Source: Ancistrus triradiatus
Lineage: Eukaryota > Chordata > Actinopteri > Siluriformes > Loricariidae
DNA: 64,000 nucleotides
Assembly: GCA_025084515.1 (NCBI GenBank)
Contig: JAJAGP010000051.1
Span: 1-64,000, forward strand
Direction of reading: 5' to 3'
The notes under the pieces were generated by a model. The model saw only the letters and a program-made list of their open reading frames with translations, was not told the DNA's origin and ran no database searches. Below, piece by piece: positions 35,901-45,236 of the stretch. Numbering within the stretch: position 1 is the stretch's first letter; each line of letters begins with the position of its first letter. The position numbers and the translations under genes are program-made.

Positions 35901-38900
35901 TGAGCGGCCAAGATTCTCCTCCACCAACGCTGTTAAAAGACTCCATTGCAAAGATTATTGCAGTTGTTGCTTGCTAGGGCGGCCCAAACCAGTTATGAGG
36001 TTAGGGGGCAATACTTTTCACAACAGGGCCATGTAGGTTTGGATTTTTTTTTCTATCTTAATAATAAACACCTTCATTTTACAAAACTTGCATTTTGTGT
36101 TTACCTGTGTTGTCTTTGACTAATATTTAAATTGGTTTGATTGTTCCAAAAAACTGAAGTGTGACAAACTGCAAAGAAAAATAGGGAAAATCAGGAAGGG
36201 GGCAAAAACACTTTTTCACCCACCACTGTATGTAATAAGGCATAATAGGCTAATGTTGAAATCTTTTCATTACAGTACTGTTATGTGGTTGCAAGTAAGT
36301 CTCCACGGAGTCATGAAACGGTTGTAATGACAGCCAACCGAAAGCCAAAAACAGGAACTGAATCATATGGGTAAAAGTACATGAGATTTTTAAACACTTC
36401 GATACTTTATTCTATGGACTGGAAATTTTCTGGGGCTGGATCTGGAACAAATTCGTTCAATTCACATTATCCTGATGGAAAAATTTTTGCTCAGTACTCG
36501 TACATAAAAATCTTGTTACCTACTCACCTACTCATCCCTTTGACCTAGGGGCACGGTCCTACAACAAATCTAGCACGCAAGCACACACTCACAGTAAGTT
36601 CGTAACCAGTTATTTGACGTTGGCAGCCGTCTGCGACGGGACTGCTTCGCGCGGTGGCCAGCTTGATCAGCGGGACGGAAGTTATTGCAATTCTACGTTC
36701 TCCATCGTCTCTGGATTCAAAGCAAGGCACAGAACAAACGAAACTACTTAGCAAACTCAAGACACCCCATGCAACTGCACATATATAAGTTAGGTGGTTC
36801 CCATGCGGGGGTAACTTCGCCTTTTGGGAAAACACATTATTGTCCCTGGCAGTCCTCTATATAACAAAAAACAGCCATGCAGGACTGTGGCACATAATCA
36901 GCTCGTTTCTGAGATATTAACCCATGACACGTTGTTGGGCCCGGAGGGTTCTTACAGTTTTGCCAGGGTGACGCGGGTGGTACCCGGTTAGCAGGAGTCA
37001 CTATCTATGGCGGTGCCCGGCTTGACATGCCAGCACGAAGCCCACTGCAGGTGGCTGCAAGCCACAGACAGAAAAGATGTACTCGGCATTCTCCCCAACT
37101 TTTCTCAGTACTGAAACTAAACGATATGAATACGAGCTAGACTTGTGGAAGGAGCAGCTTGTGTTTGCTGATCGTGTGTGTGTGTGTGTGTGTGTGCAGG
37201 TGGCCTCTGGAGTGCAACACCAGTAGCGCTGAACGCTTTCAACTGCTGTAGAGTGTGGCTGTGTGTGCAGGTGTTCACCAGCACCTTCAGTTGACATATT
37301 TAAAAGTGCAAATGCAGGAACAAACTTTTCTGAAGAATTTCTGCTTATTCATTTGTACTCTGTAAATGAAACCAGCCCAATTAACCTGACTTTGATCTGC
37401 TTATTTTAGGCATTCTCTGACTTTATACCGCACTGACATACTTATTTACTTAGGGTTAGCACCGTGTTTAAGCTTTGCAGGTTCCTTTCATGGCGTGACA
37501 GGTTTCGTCCTTTCAGGGTTTCCTTTATTGTTCGATTCTTTCATGTTTAAATAACGTCCTTTAGTTTTGTGTGTATAAGGAAGTCCATGATTGTTTTTGC
37601 TTTGTCTTTGGTGAAAATCTTTGACAGACTGACATATCAATAGCCGTTTCCTTTCTGTTTGGTGTTTTGTGTGTTCAGTCAGGATGTTTTATTGTTGTAG
37701 GCACTTGGCAGGTCAAACCTCGGGGTGGTTCTTCTCCTTTTAATAAGTGGGTATGAGTTCGTTTCGTTTCCTTTACTTACGAAGGCTCACACTTGGATTT
37801 GTTAAAAATAATACGTTCTGACGAGGGATTTTCTTTTTCCTCAGACTAAACTGACCTCAATTCAGGGCTGGATTTTCTGATTTTAAGCCATCAAATCATT
37901 TTCACTCATCAATAATTCTGGAGGGGGGTGTATAGTCAGTGGAAGTCAGAAGCCCAGGAGTGAAGCACAGCTGCATTAATCATGCTGAAATCAGTGCGTT
38001 TTACCTGAACAGGTGGTCTCTGGAGTGTCGGGGTAGCGGTGGGGGTAGGTGTGGGTGAGCCCTGCTTGATGATGGAGGGAGTCACCGTTCTGGCCATGAT
38101 TGGAGCTCCGGGGGTCTGCAGAGAAAACACACAGCAGAGTGCATGGGGAGACAGAAAGGTGACTCCTCAACATCTGGAGCAGTCTTGCTCTATAAAACTG
38201 AACAAGCTTAGGCTTAGATTTTTTAGGACACGCATAGGTGGATCTTCGGCACACGAAATGGGAGGGGGGTATCGGTAAGTTTTGCACGGAGGTGGCGGGT
38301 GGTAGCAGAGGTTAGGCAGAGATGATGCAGTGGGTGTAGGGCACAGGGTTCGTGCTCCTACGGTACTGCGTGGTTGTGAATCTGCCCGGGCGGCGGGTGC
38401 TGGACAGGGGGGGTGGTGGCACGTGTGGCCTGCATCTGGGGCCTGAATTCTGAGCCAGCACTTTGCTGGGGAATAAGTCAGCAACTGGCCGGTCTCGCTA
38501 CGCACAAGCCCATACCTGAATAAAATCAGAAGAGATAGGCAGAAAGCTCCATGCTAACAGATTTTACTACTGGCACTGAAAACGCTGACTTGGACCAAGG
38601 GAAACGACCTTGGTGTGCGTGGAGGAGCGGGATATCAGACACAGTAGTTGCGGGTGGAGTATGTGACCACCTCAGGGTCAATGACGGACTGAAAAATGCA
38701 GCCACCAGCATCCTTTGAGAAATTATGAAGACTAGAGGACTAACACATACTGCAAAAGAGATGAGCTACAGTCTCTGACTTCTACAAGATGGAGCGATAT
38801 GGTAGGTGTGTCCAACGGAGTGCACAGTGAGTGAACACGGTGTTACTCCAGCAGCACTATTGTGTCTGGTCCTGACCAATTAGAGAACAGAGTAAAAGGG

Positions 38901-41900
38901 ACGAACAAAAATGGATTACAGTCTGTCATAGTAGAACTACTTTTATAGAGTAAAATGCACACGAGTGTAGAAACAAGGTGGTGTACCTAATAAAGTGATC
39001 CAAGAGTGAAGGAGTGTGCAGTGTGTTCTGGTCCAGACAAGGTCCAGACAGGTAGATGGTTTGAAAAGCCCTGATAACTGCTCGCTCTTTGGAACAATGG
39101 CTAAAGCAGGAGCTCAAAAACGCAAAATGGAAATGCAGAGAAGGAGAAGGTTGTGCCATTAAACGTGGCCACCTTGGCAGCAGAATATACCGCCGATGCA
39201 CTGTGTGAAGTTGGTGAGCGTTACAAGGAGAGGCCGATCACTCATCGCTTACTTCAAATAACAGAGCAGCTCAGTTCTGGACAGAAACTCCAGATGGCCG
39301 TTAGCAAAACAGCCTTTAGTCAACCAAAACCTGGCAGATGTGCGACCAGTCAGAAATGCCATGGCATAGACTGTACGAGGTTGGGACGAGGTCAAGTTAG
39401 AAATGGAACCGGTAAATTCAAACACACTCCAGTGAGTGAGCCGTCTTGCTACACAAGAGCGCAACAAAAAGGGAAGGGATTTGGTGAAACATGCTGTGAA
39501 TGAGAATCAGAGGGCGCTGCTATGAGCCACACATCCGCAAACACTTAACGCCACTTGTGTTATTAAGGCTCTCTGCTAGAGCGCACCAGAGGTTTTTCAT
39601 TCAGTTTGAAAAAGGCAGCGCTTTTAGATGATAGCGCTTGAGAAGCAAAAGTAACTGGGCAGGTTTGTACATGAGAGAAAGCGACACAGATAATGAAGGT
39701 GCTGAAGCAGTGCAGGGTGTTATCGATGACACCGGTCTTGAGGGTTGAACACTTTACAGATTTGTTTAGTTTTAGGTAGCTTTCTCCTAGTGCCGGGCTG
39801 GGTGTAATTTCCAGATCATTTTTTCATATACCGCCCTAATCAGTCAATCATATAATCATTCAACAAGTTGGGCCACATCTCATTTGTAAAGCAGTGTTTG
39901 ACTCTGAGTCGCTGAGTCATAATCACAATCGGTTCCAGTCTCGTTCAACAACTCAGTGTTTGAATCAGTGAATCGTTTGGTCATAATAGCATTTTGCTCC
40001 TTCTTTGTTCAGTGACAACCTAGATTTGCTTCCTTCTCATTGGTAAATCAGCGTTTGAATCAGTCAATAGTTCCCAATTAGCTACGGTTAAGTGAATCAA
40101 TGCTTGAGTCGGTAAACTGTTCGTTCATGATCGAGTTATGCTCCTACTTTCTTCAAAGTCAGTGTTTAAATCAGCGAACCTTTCTGTCATGGCCAAGATT
40201 TGCACTCGCCTCATTCAGTACATCAGTGTCTGAATCAGTAAGTCATCACTAAGATTTGTCCCAGTCCTGCGGAGTAGATCAGTGCTTTGAATCATTGGGT
40301 TACAAGATTTGCTGCTACTTCAGTGTGTAGGTCAGTAAATCTTGGAGTAATGATCAAACATTTGCTCGCATTAAACAGGGTAAGTCAATGTCTGAATCAC
40401 TGAATCATTCAGTTCTCATTGAGATCTGTTCCATTCTTGTTAAGTGAGTCAGTGTTTTGAATCAGTATCTTGTTTGGTTATATGAGATTTGTTCTGCCCT
40501 AGCTGTGAGTTTAAATCAGTTAAATGTCTGGCCGTGACAAAAATGTGCTCCTTTCTCATACAGAAACTAATTGTGTGGATCGGTGAATCATACGTTTTGA
40601 TGGAGATTTGCTCATTTTCGTTCAGGGGAGCAGTTGAGTCAGTCAGTTCTTTCAGGCAAAGGTCTACGAGTCTAAGCTGGAGATGAAGCATTTCACAGCA
40701 TGGAAGAGGACTTTTTCTTGGGCCGAGTGTGAAAGCTAATTATTTAAAACATGAGTCAGCAACTGATAACTATTTTACACCGTTCCAGACGACAGCCTGA
40801 CTGGGTTGCACATTTGGAGAAACCATGAAACTGAACAGGTGTGAACAAATCACTTAACAGAACTTGAATGTCACTGAAAGAAAATGTTCATTCCTAGTGA
40901 GATTATTTAGTGCAACATTTACAACTGTCTTTTAATGCAAATAAAACAAAGCTTTCTGTCTTTAAAGCCACAAATGCCTGTTTTCTAATTGGATGCTTTT
41001 GTTAATCGTAGTGATACTTTGTCCTGATTTTTTAACCCAACAGCAAATTTTCTCTTGATTGGTGGTCATTGGAGATGTAGCTCTGACACAGCAAAAAAGC
41101 CAGTTTAGTGATTAGATTAATCAGGTGTGTTTGAGCAGGGAAATTGACCCACTGTGCTGATATAAACCATGAACAAACTGGAGACCAATGGGATAAAAGT
41201 GAGAGAGAAGAAACTTAGAGGTTGAACGTGAAACTTTAGGACTAAAATCCATAGTTTATGGGATCTACTGCTGTGCCACTCAAGTACCATAATCTAGTTT
41301 TGTAATCAATAACAGACATGACGCTGTCTGAACCAGACCAAAGTGTGACGTCTCATTTACTTGTTCCAAAACCTGATCAAATAACCAACCTGGCTAAAGC
41401 ATGTGTGTCAAATTCCACTCTTGAAAGGCAGCAATCAAGAACAGCCCGGTGACATCCCTGCACTTACACCTATAACAAACCTGGTAGTCTTTTAGATGGG
41501 TTGAATGGGGTGTGTCTGACAAGAGCTGGTGAGTTTGAGACCAGTGGGATAAACGAGACGTGGTGTTATGAGAATTATGGGTCCAGTAAAACTTTAGCAG
41601 ACCTTAAATCCATCTCGATTTGAAATGCATAATAAACATGACATGTTCCGAGTCCTATAGCTCTCCTATGCTTGTTCCACAATCTGATTACAAGACCAAT
41701 AACTTGACTACAAGAGGTGACAAACTCCAGCTCTAGCAGATACGAACACAGAACAGACTGATGATGCAGTTGTTCTTACAATTTTAACAAATCTGGTACT
41801 TATATAACAAGCTGAATGAGATGCTCATATCAGCGCTGGACAACCCAAAGTTTGGGACCAACAGAATAGAACTGAGACATGTTGGACTGATGGGTTGAAC

Positions 41901-44285
41901 ATAACACTTCAGTTGACCCAAACTCCATAATTTAGATCAACTAGTAGTGTTTGAGAAACTTACATGCACCAACAGTTTAAGAGAATGCGCAAACATTGAA
42001 TTTTCAAAAAAGAGAAACAGACTGACATTTTGACCGCAAAAGGTAAGTATCAGGACCAGGAACACTGACCGAACAAAGGGGAAAGTGCATGGCTTGGACC
42101 GCTTCCAAGAGCTCCACAGAGCAGAGGATGTGGTTTAGGAAATGCAGGACAGGTAAAAAGAACCAATACACCAGTGCAGCAGGGCAGGGTCGGCGGGTTA
42201 TGAGAAAGCCTGGGGTGGAATCCCGGATTGGAATCCCAGGTGAGGCGTTCTCCGCCATGGACCAGTGAATAAATTCTGATCTGGGTACATGGCAGTAAGA
42301 AGGGGGTGCTAGGCTTCGGCTCCAGTTCCTCCAGCTCTGATATCGGCACATCATTCAGCTCATTAACTAATTACCAGATGTATTAGAAGTGTAAGAGCAA
42401 GGGAATTGCAGACCTGTCATAACGACAGAACTGGAATTTGACGCTTCTGCTCCAAAGTGACTCAGTGGTTAAGGTGCTGTGGACCAGAAGGACCAGGGTT
42501 CAAAGCCCACCACTGCCCATGTTGGGTTCTTGAGCAAAACCCTTAACCCACAATTGCTTGAACTGTATCAGCTGTGGGAAGGAGCATCTGCTTAATGGTG
42601 GGAATGGAAACGGCATGTGGGACCAGCTCACATTGGTCAGCATAGGAATCATTCAGGTCTCATTCAGCTCATCAATAAACTACCAAGTGAGCAGGGCAAT
42701 CTCTGAGCTGTCCTTGATCTATAGCTTATAAGATTGTAGTTTGACACACCTACTTTATCCAAGTTGGTCATGTGATCAGTCTGCGGAACAAGCACCGAGG
42801 TCTAGGACAAGGTGCACACCTTGGTCAAACAGCACCAAGTCTGGCATTGTTGAATGAGGTGTGTTTGAATCTAGAGTCTAACACCAATGGTCTGTTCAAG
42901 ATTAACTGAACACAGAACCTAGAATCTAGCTTTGTAGTACAATAAAGAAGACTCATTTTGTTCAGTCCTATACATGACATGACAATCTCAGCCCTACAAG
43001 GTTCATACAGGATAGCTTGGTGATTTCTCTGCTCTTACAAGTACAACCTCAAAGAGTTCATTGACTGATGTGTGTTTAACACCACTGGGATTAAGTGTGT
43101 CAAGAAACTCAAAGTTGAAACTCTGGGCACGGATTAGTGATGATTTAGCAGCGCTGCAGACAGAGTGAGTGAGTGTGTGCAGTACCTGGAGGTAGCTGGA
43201 TGTTTTGGATGCTCGGCTGATTGCTTTGGGGGAGCCGGGGTGCGAGCACCTGTTGCGGCGCGATGGTTCTGACAGCCGCCGCCGCCTGCGCCGCTACCGG
43301 AGCCCCGCCTACTGTCACCGGAGCCCCGCCCCTGACCAGCAGCCCTGCGTTTTTAGCAGCCCCAGGGGAGACCTGCGGTGATCCGGTATGGGCCGCGGTT
43401 TGGATGACAGTCTGTGGGGACTCGGCTTTGACGGGAGTCGTGGTGACAACATTGGAAGTCAAGGCGGTGTTACTCCCGTTAATGGTGGCGGGCTGCATAG
43501 TAGGGGGTCTGATCGTGGGGGCACCCAGTGCACTCGTTACCGTGATCGGTGCGTTAACGAAAGACGCCTGGATCACCGTGTTAGAGGTGGAAGGTGCAGC
43601 AGGAGCAGGTGCGAGTCCTTTGGTGATCCCAGGCCCGTTGTTGAGCACCGGCACAGTCACTTTACCGGCGGCTGCATCGCTCGATGGAGCAGGCGTGCTT
43701 TCTGAACGCGGATCCATCGCATCGCCTCCGTTCAAACTTTGCACTGTTGACGTCCCGATCTTGACTTTGACTTCGTGCCCGGGCAAAGTAGTTACCATAG
43801 CATTTAAAAGCACCGGGTCGGTTCAACCGGGCGCTAAGAAAGTCTCGAGCCCAGTCTGGTACTGGTGTGATCCCTGTTTTAGTCCGCATCCACTGTTTAA
43901 AACGTCCCTTTTCGCTCCTTGGAAGTGGAAAACAAACGCGTGAAGTGACCGGAGAGTGGCTCGCCGTGCGATTCGGACTCCTCTCACACCTCCTTGTCAA
44001 TTTAAGTCGCCTGATTTGTTTGCTGTGTGCAACTAAAGCGCAGTTTAACACACTCACACACTCGCTGCTTTTAAAAACAAGTCTGCTTGTAGCTAACACT
44101 AATGTTAACCCCTAGCTAGTTGCATTGCCTCCTCTGCCGGAGTTCGCGCTGCCTTTGCCGTCGGAGTTAACGCAATAAAACGTGCATGACTCGTCTCTAA
44201 CGCGACCTAAAATCCCATTAAAAAGTTTCCCGGTCACTCTTTTAATTACAGAATCCTCCACCAGCAGGTCGAAGCCCGCCGCCAT
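30610..44285 (-). CDS. taf4: Transcription initiation factor TFIID subunit 4
   Basis: Nuclear TFIID core subunit that pairs with TAF12 through a histone fold and contacts activators through its TAFH domain. Minus-strand exons, 5' to 3': probable start at 44285 (end unknown), 43186-43813, 38362-38515, 38005-38115, 36956-37054 (candidate), 36593-36710, 34635-34724, 34285-34527, 33693-33834, 33378-33486, 33013-33182, 32680-32810, 32461-32586, 32280-32336, 31752-31871 and 30610-30777. From 34724 down all phases agree and the product ends LLYKALLK like human TAF4. The exons at 38.4, 37.0 and 36.6 kb carry indels or a stop, and the start exon does not join the 43-kb exon cleanly. Assembly error or real damage are both possible. 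TAF4 rather than TAF4B is supported by the long A/P/T-rich N-terminus and the cdh4 neighbour. Confidence 0.95.
30778..31751 (-). other. taf4 last intron
   Basis: Contains a deleted Tc1 derivative at 31249-31688. The rest shows nothing recognisable. Confidence 0.6.
31249..31688 (-). mobile_element. Tc1-like MITE-sized derivative
   Basis: Keeps both flanking parts of the family (AACCCAGTTCAACAAAATGA at one side, GAAAGGGTTCACAAACTT at the other) but lacks nearly all of the transposase. It lies about 65 bases downstream of the donor of exon 31752-31871. Outermost terminal bases are decayed. Confidence 0.7.
31752..31871 (-). CDS. taf4: taf4 exon: basic C-terminal region
   Basis: Encodes MQQQELAQIRQRDANLTALA, AIGPRKKRKLDSPAL and GTDAE. 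The PRKKRK cluster is a likely nuclear localisation signal. Phase 0, 120 bases. An AC microsatellite lies in the acceptor region. Confidence 0.97.
31876..31900 (+). repeat. (AC)n microsatellite
   Basis: Twelve AC units next to the acceptor of taf4 exon 31752-31871. In the transcript they form a GT-rich acceptor tract. Confidence 0.9.
32280..32336 (-). CDS. taf4: taf4 exon: 19-residue mini-exon
   Basis: Encodes SRSRQEDPEQLRLKQKAKE, matching human TAF4 residue for residue as far as I can recall. Acceptor TTTTGCAG, donor GTAAGC, phase 0. Confidence 0.97.
32461..32586 (-). CDS. taf4: taf4 exon: coiled-coil-like region
   Basis: Encodes EDARFEQMTDVRAQLKFFEQ, then LDQLEKQRKEEQEREILMKA and AK. Highly charged helical sequence C-terminal to the histone fold. 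Phase 0, 126 bases. Confidence 0.97.
32680..32810 (-). CDS. taf4: taf4 exon: end of histone-fold region
   Basis: Completes MGK and encodes RFGVTDLGPDVVNLVSHATQ, then QRLQNLLEKVTVIAQQKNMN and YK. Acceptor after TAATGGCAG, donor GTGTGA. Phase 1 to 0. Confidence 0.96.
32928..32973 (+). repeat. (TG)n microsatellite
   Basis: About 22 GT units in a taf4 intron. Confidence 0.95.
33013..33182 (-). CDS. taf4: taf4 exon: histone-fold start
   Basis: Encodes DDDDINDVASMAGVNLSEES, then ARILATNSELVGAVTRSCKD and EAFLFSAALQRRMLEMG. The SMAGVN-EE-ARIL stretch is the alpha-1/alpha-2 region that pairs with TAF12. Confidence 0.97.
33333..33357 (+). repeat. (ATT)n microsatellite
   Basis: Eight ATT units in a taf4 intron. 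Confidence 0.9.
33378..33486 (-). CDS. taf4: taf4 exon: linker before the histone fold
   Basis: Encodes AVKPGMVGGAKLSPSCLDLA, AAQKNKLKD and ASGGTFK, equivalent to the human AAAQKNKLKEPGGGSFR. Ends AA before GTGAGC, completed by the next exon's G. Confidence 0.94.
33693..33834 (-). CDS. taf4: taf4 exon: activator-interaction linker
   Basis: Encodes VLSSQQQGAIVKSNQVTLAT, then PMVTLRGQPHSRIVVGQPQV and QLKQINA. VTLATPMVTLRGQPHSRI corresponds to human VTLTQTPMVALRQPHNRI. Ends in phase 1. Confidence 0.93.
34285..34527 (-). CDS. taf4: taf4 exon: after TAFH, alanine-rich
   Basis: Begins RSLPALRQLTPDSMAFIQQS, directly continuing the TAFH exon's PFLK, then turns into an A/P/V/S-rich low-complexity tail. 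243 bases, phase 0. Confidence 0.95.
34635..34724 (-). CDS. taf4: taf4 exon: second half of TAFH domain
   Basis: Encodes EGTIEAEDFTGRLYKELNSS and PQPYLVPFLK, the hydrophobic-peptide-binding TAFH/NHR1 region. Its acceptor (GCGTTGCAG) is only about 22 bases from sequence homologous to a Tc1 terminal repeat (see findings). Confidence 0.96.
34748..36228 (+). mobile_element. Second Tc1-like family, transposase on plus strand
   Basis: Inverted ends share GGAAC, then ATCAAACC and AATTTAAATATTAGTCAAAG and AAACACAAAATGCA. The right end has CACTG then TA (36229-36230), while the outer part of the left end is missing. The plus strand at 35046-35333 encodes MPRSKEIQDQLRKKLTEIYQ, then SGKGYKVISKALGLQRTTVR, a Tc1 helix-turn-helix, followed by frameshifts. 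It is inserted in the taf4 intron that splits the TAFH domain. Confidence 0.88.
36593..36710 (-). pseudogene. taf4: taf4 exon, first half of TAFH, with frame damage
   Basis: A good acceptor (AATCCAG) leads into codons for T-M-E-N-V. LIKLA, QTAANVK and LV-NLL can still be read, but in different frames. Compared with the conserved METMENVKKCKNFLST family pattern there are several small deletions or insertions. A TAA stands where a glutamate codon is expected after NVK, and a G seems missing at the donor. The exon could be misassembled, or truly broken. The downstream exons are intact. Confidence 0.75.
36956..37054 (-). pseudogene. taf4: Candidate damaged taf4 exon before TAFH
   Basis: Bounded by a GGCTTGCAG acceptor and a GTAAGA donor in minus orientation. 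It begins with codons for PPAVGFVLA and, in another frame, has NRVPPASP, where vertebrate TAF4 has a PQLVLGG-to-RTVPGAT-like linker. It has stops in every frame and the match is weak, so it may not be an exon. Confidence 0.3.
37176..37198 (+). repeat. (GT)n microsatellite
   Basis: Eleven GT units in a taf4 intron. Confidence 0.85.
38005..38115 (-). CDS. taf4: taf4 exon: TPGAPI region
   Basis: Encodes TPGAPIMARTVTPSIIKQGS, then PTPTPTATPTLQRPPVQ. Equivalent to human APGTPIIARQVTPTTIIKQV and TLQRSP. Clean acceptor TCTCTGCAG and donor GTAAAA, phase 0. Confidence 0.93.
38362..38515 (-). pseudogene. taf4: taf4 exon (glutamine-rich region) with frame damage
   Basis: The acceptor CAG before GTATGG completes LPPG-M. 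VRSETGQLL, then IPQQ-type and AQ-QA-MQA-type codons follow as in human VRSENGQLLMIPQQALAQMQ, but at least five small indels scatter the frames over 100 bases. The 3' border (before GTAGGA) is tentative. Confidence 0.75.
38770..39035 (+). mobile_element. Non-autonomous DNA-element fragment
   Basis: Contains ACTCCAGCAGCACTATTGTG, ACAGTCTGTCATAGTAGAAC and GTGTAGAAACAAGGTGGTGT in that order. I know this succession as a common dispersed teleost repeat. No coding capacity. Confidence 0.55.
39880..40680 (+). repeat. Decayed minisatellite, units of about 65-70 bases
   Basis: Roughly eleven copies of a unit built from AGTGTTTGAATCAGTGAATC, a GTTCGGTCATGAT-like middle and GATTTGCTCC-TTC-TTCAGT. All are diverged by substitutions and indels. 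It lies in the large taf4 intron. Confidence 0.8.
41080..43130 (+). repeat. Decayed long-unit repeat, about 300 bases per unit
   Basis: Landmarks recur in the same order: a GTTGAATGAGGTGTGTTTG-like start (41115, 41500, 41812, 42853, 43061), then GAGACCAATGGGATAAA-like and CTTGTTCCAAAACCTGATCA-like stretches. A SINE interrupts it at 42447-42610. Units are strongly diverged. Confidence 0.6.
42447..42610 (+). mobile_element. tRNA-derived SINE copy
   Basis: Shows CAGTGGTTAAGGTGCTG, the B box GGTTCAAAGCC (42497-42507), TTGAGCAAAACCCTTAACCC and ACAATTGCTTG, like 2822-3016. Confidence 0.8.
43186..43813 (-). CDS. taf4: taf4 N-terminal A/P/T/V-rich exon
   Basis: Open reading frame of about 209 residues: VPVLNNGPGITKG, TVIQASFVNAP, VKAESPQTVIQTAAH, VLAPRLPQSNQPSIQNIQLP, ending CCA-G before GTACTG. 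VKAESP, VLAPRLPQ and IQN-QLPPG match human TAF4. There is an in-frame TGA just upstream of 43813 and no AG between, so the join to a 5' exon is unclear. An ATG at 43798 could start translation. The large antisense ORF over this exon is a shadow. Confidence 0.92.
44100..44285 (-). CDS. taf4: Probable taf4 translation start exon
   Basis: At 44285 the minus strand reads an ATG in GAAGATGGCGGCGGGC and encodes MAAGFDLLVEDSVIKR. This resembles human TAF4, which starts MAAGSDLLDE. After about ten residues the likeness stops, and the frame ends at TAG near 44107. The real exon end or an indel lies somewhere in between, and I cannot place it. Confidence 0.5.
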
Positions 44286-44480
44286 CTTCGATGTGAACCG
44301 TGAGGAGCTCGGAACGAAATGAAACTGCGCATGCGCGAACTAGGACCAACGTCACCGCGCATCGGTTTTGGGGCCTCCCGATTGGCGCGCGGCCTGCGTA
44401 ACAGGCGGGACAGCTACAAAAGACCAGTCAGTTGATAGTGGACGCGGTCGGGGATCGTCGTCTCTCAGCTCATCTGGCAT
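44278..44480 (-). promoter_or_regulatory. taf4 core promoter region
   Basis: GC- and CpG-rich, TATA-less. It contains a perfect NRF1 palindrome TGCGCATGCGCG (44326-44337), an inverted CCAAT box (ATTGG on plus, 44381-44385), and a YY1-type AAGATGGCGGC over the start codon (44278-44288, minus). This is typical of housekeeping promoters. The transcription start is not placed. Confidence 0.65.
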
Positions 44481-45109
44481 TTATCAACAAACAGCGCCGT
44501 TTTGAACCGAAATATTTGTAACCCGATTTGAAGCCCAATTCTCCTGCGTTCACCCCTTAACTTGCCAAATAGGTGATTTTAATGCTCAAATATGGGTCTT
44601 GGGTCGTGTTTTGAACGCTGTAAGCGGTAGAGAGTGCGCCGCCACTCGAACAAGATGGCCTCGTGTTTTGGAGTGGCGGTGAAAAAGCGCGAAAGGCACC
44701 ACAGCACCGCCACCAGAACAACCAGTAGAGCGCTCAAGCGCTTCTCTCTTAACACTGCTGGTTATACTCACACACACACACACAAGTTACAATAATACTT
44801 TTAAACACACACTTCTTTCTGGTTTTAATTAGCTACCCAAGCGAGCGCCTCTTTATTACTTTGAATGCACTCAGAAGGACTTAATGTAACACCGTCTTTG
44901 CTGTGTTACGCTGAGGCAACCCTTAAAGTAACCTAAAATGTCATTACAGTGTGTGTGGTAATATACAGTTTATATTTTTAACAAACTATAATATAGGGTG
45001 CTCAAAAGGCTGTACGTTGTGTGTTGATATAGTTTCAGCTGTATATTAGTGTTTTTAGCTTTAGTTTGAAAATAAAACATATTTTTTGTCTGATTGCCTG
45101 AAGGCTCAG

Positions 45110-45215
45110 CTCTATATTAATATTATAATATATATATTATATATATATAATATATATAGATATATATATATCTATATATATATATATGATATATATATAA
45201 TATATAGTATATGGT
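45110..45215 (+). repeat. (TA)n-rich palindromic stretch
   Basis: Runs of TA broken by GATATC-like centres, largely self-complementary. Directly left of the Tc1 element at 45237. Confidence 0.85.
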
Positions 45216-45236
45216 ACTAAAAATCACATTTATTTA

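Noticed and set aside
39880..40680. Regularly spaced similar units, considered as a CRISPR array
   Set aside because: The units are diverged along their whole length with no constant repeat alternating with unique spacers, and the host is a vertebrate.
43221..43943. 240-codon plus-strand ORF, the longest in the window
   Set aside because: It is the antisense shadow of the GC-rich taf4 exon 43186-43813. Its product is low-complexity with no family likeness.
44586..44783. 65-codon minus-strand ORF upstream of taf4
   Set aside because: Runs through an AC microsatellite, shows no homology, and overlaps the possible plus-strand start, which has the better initiation context.
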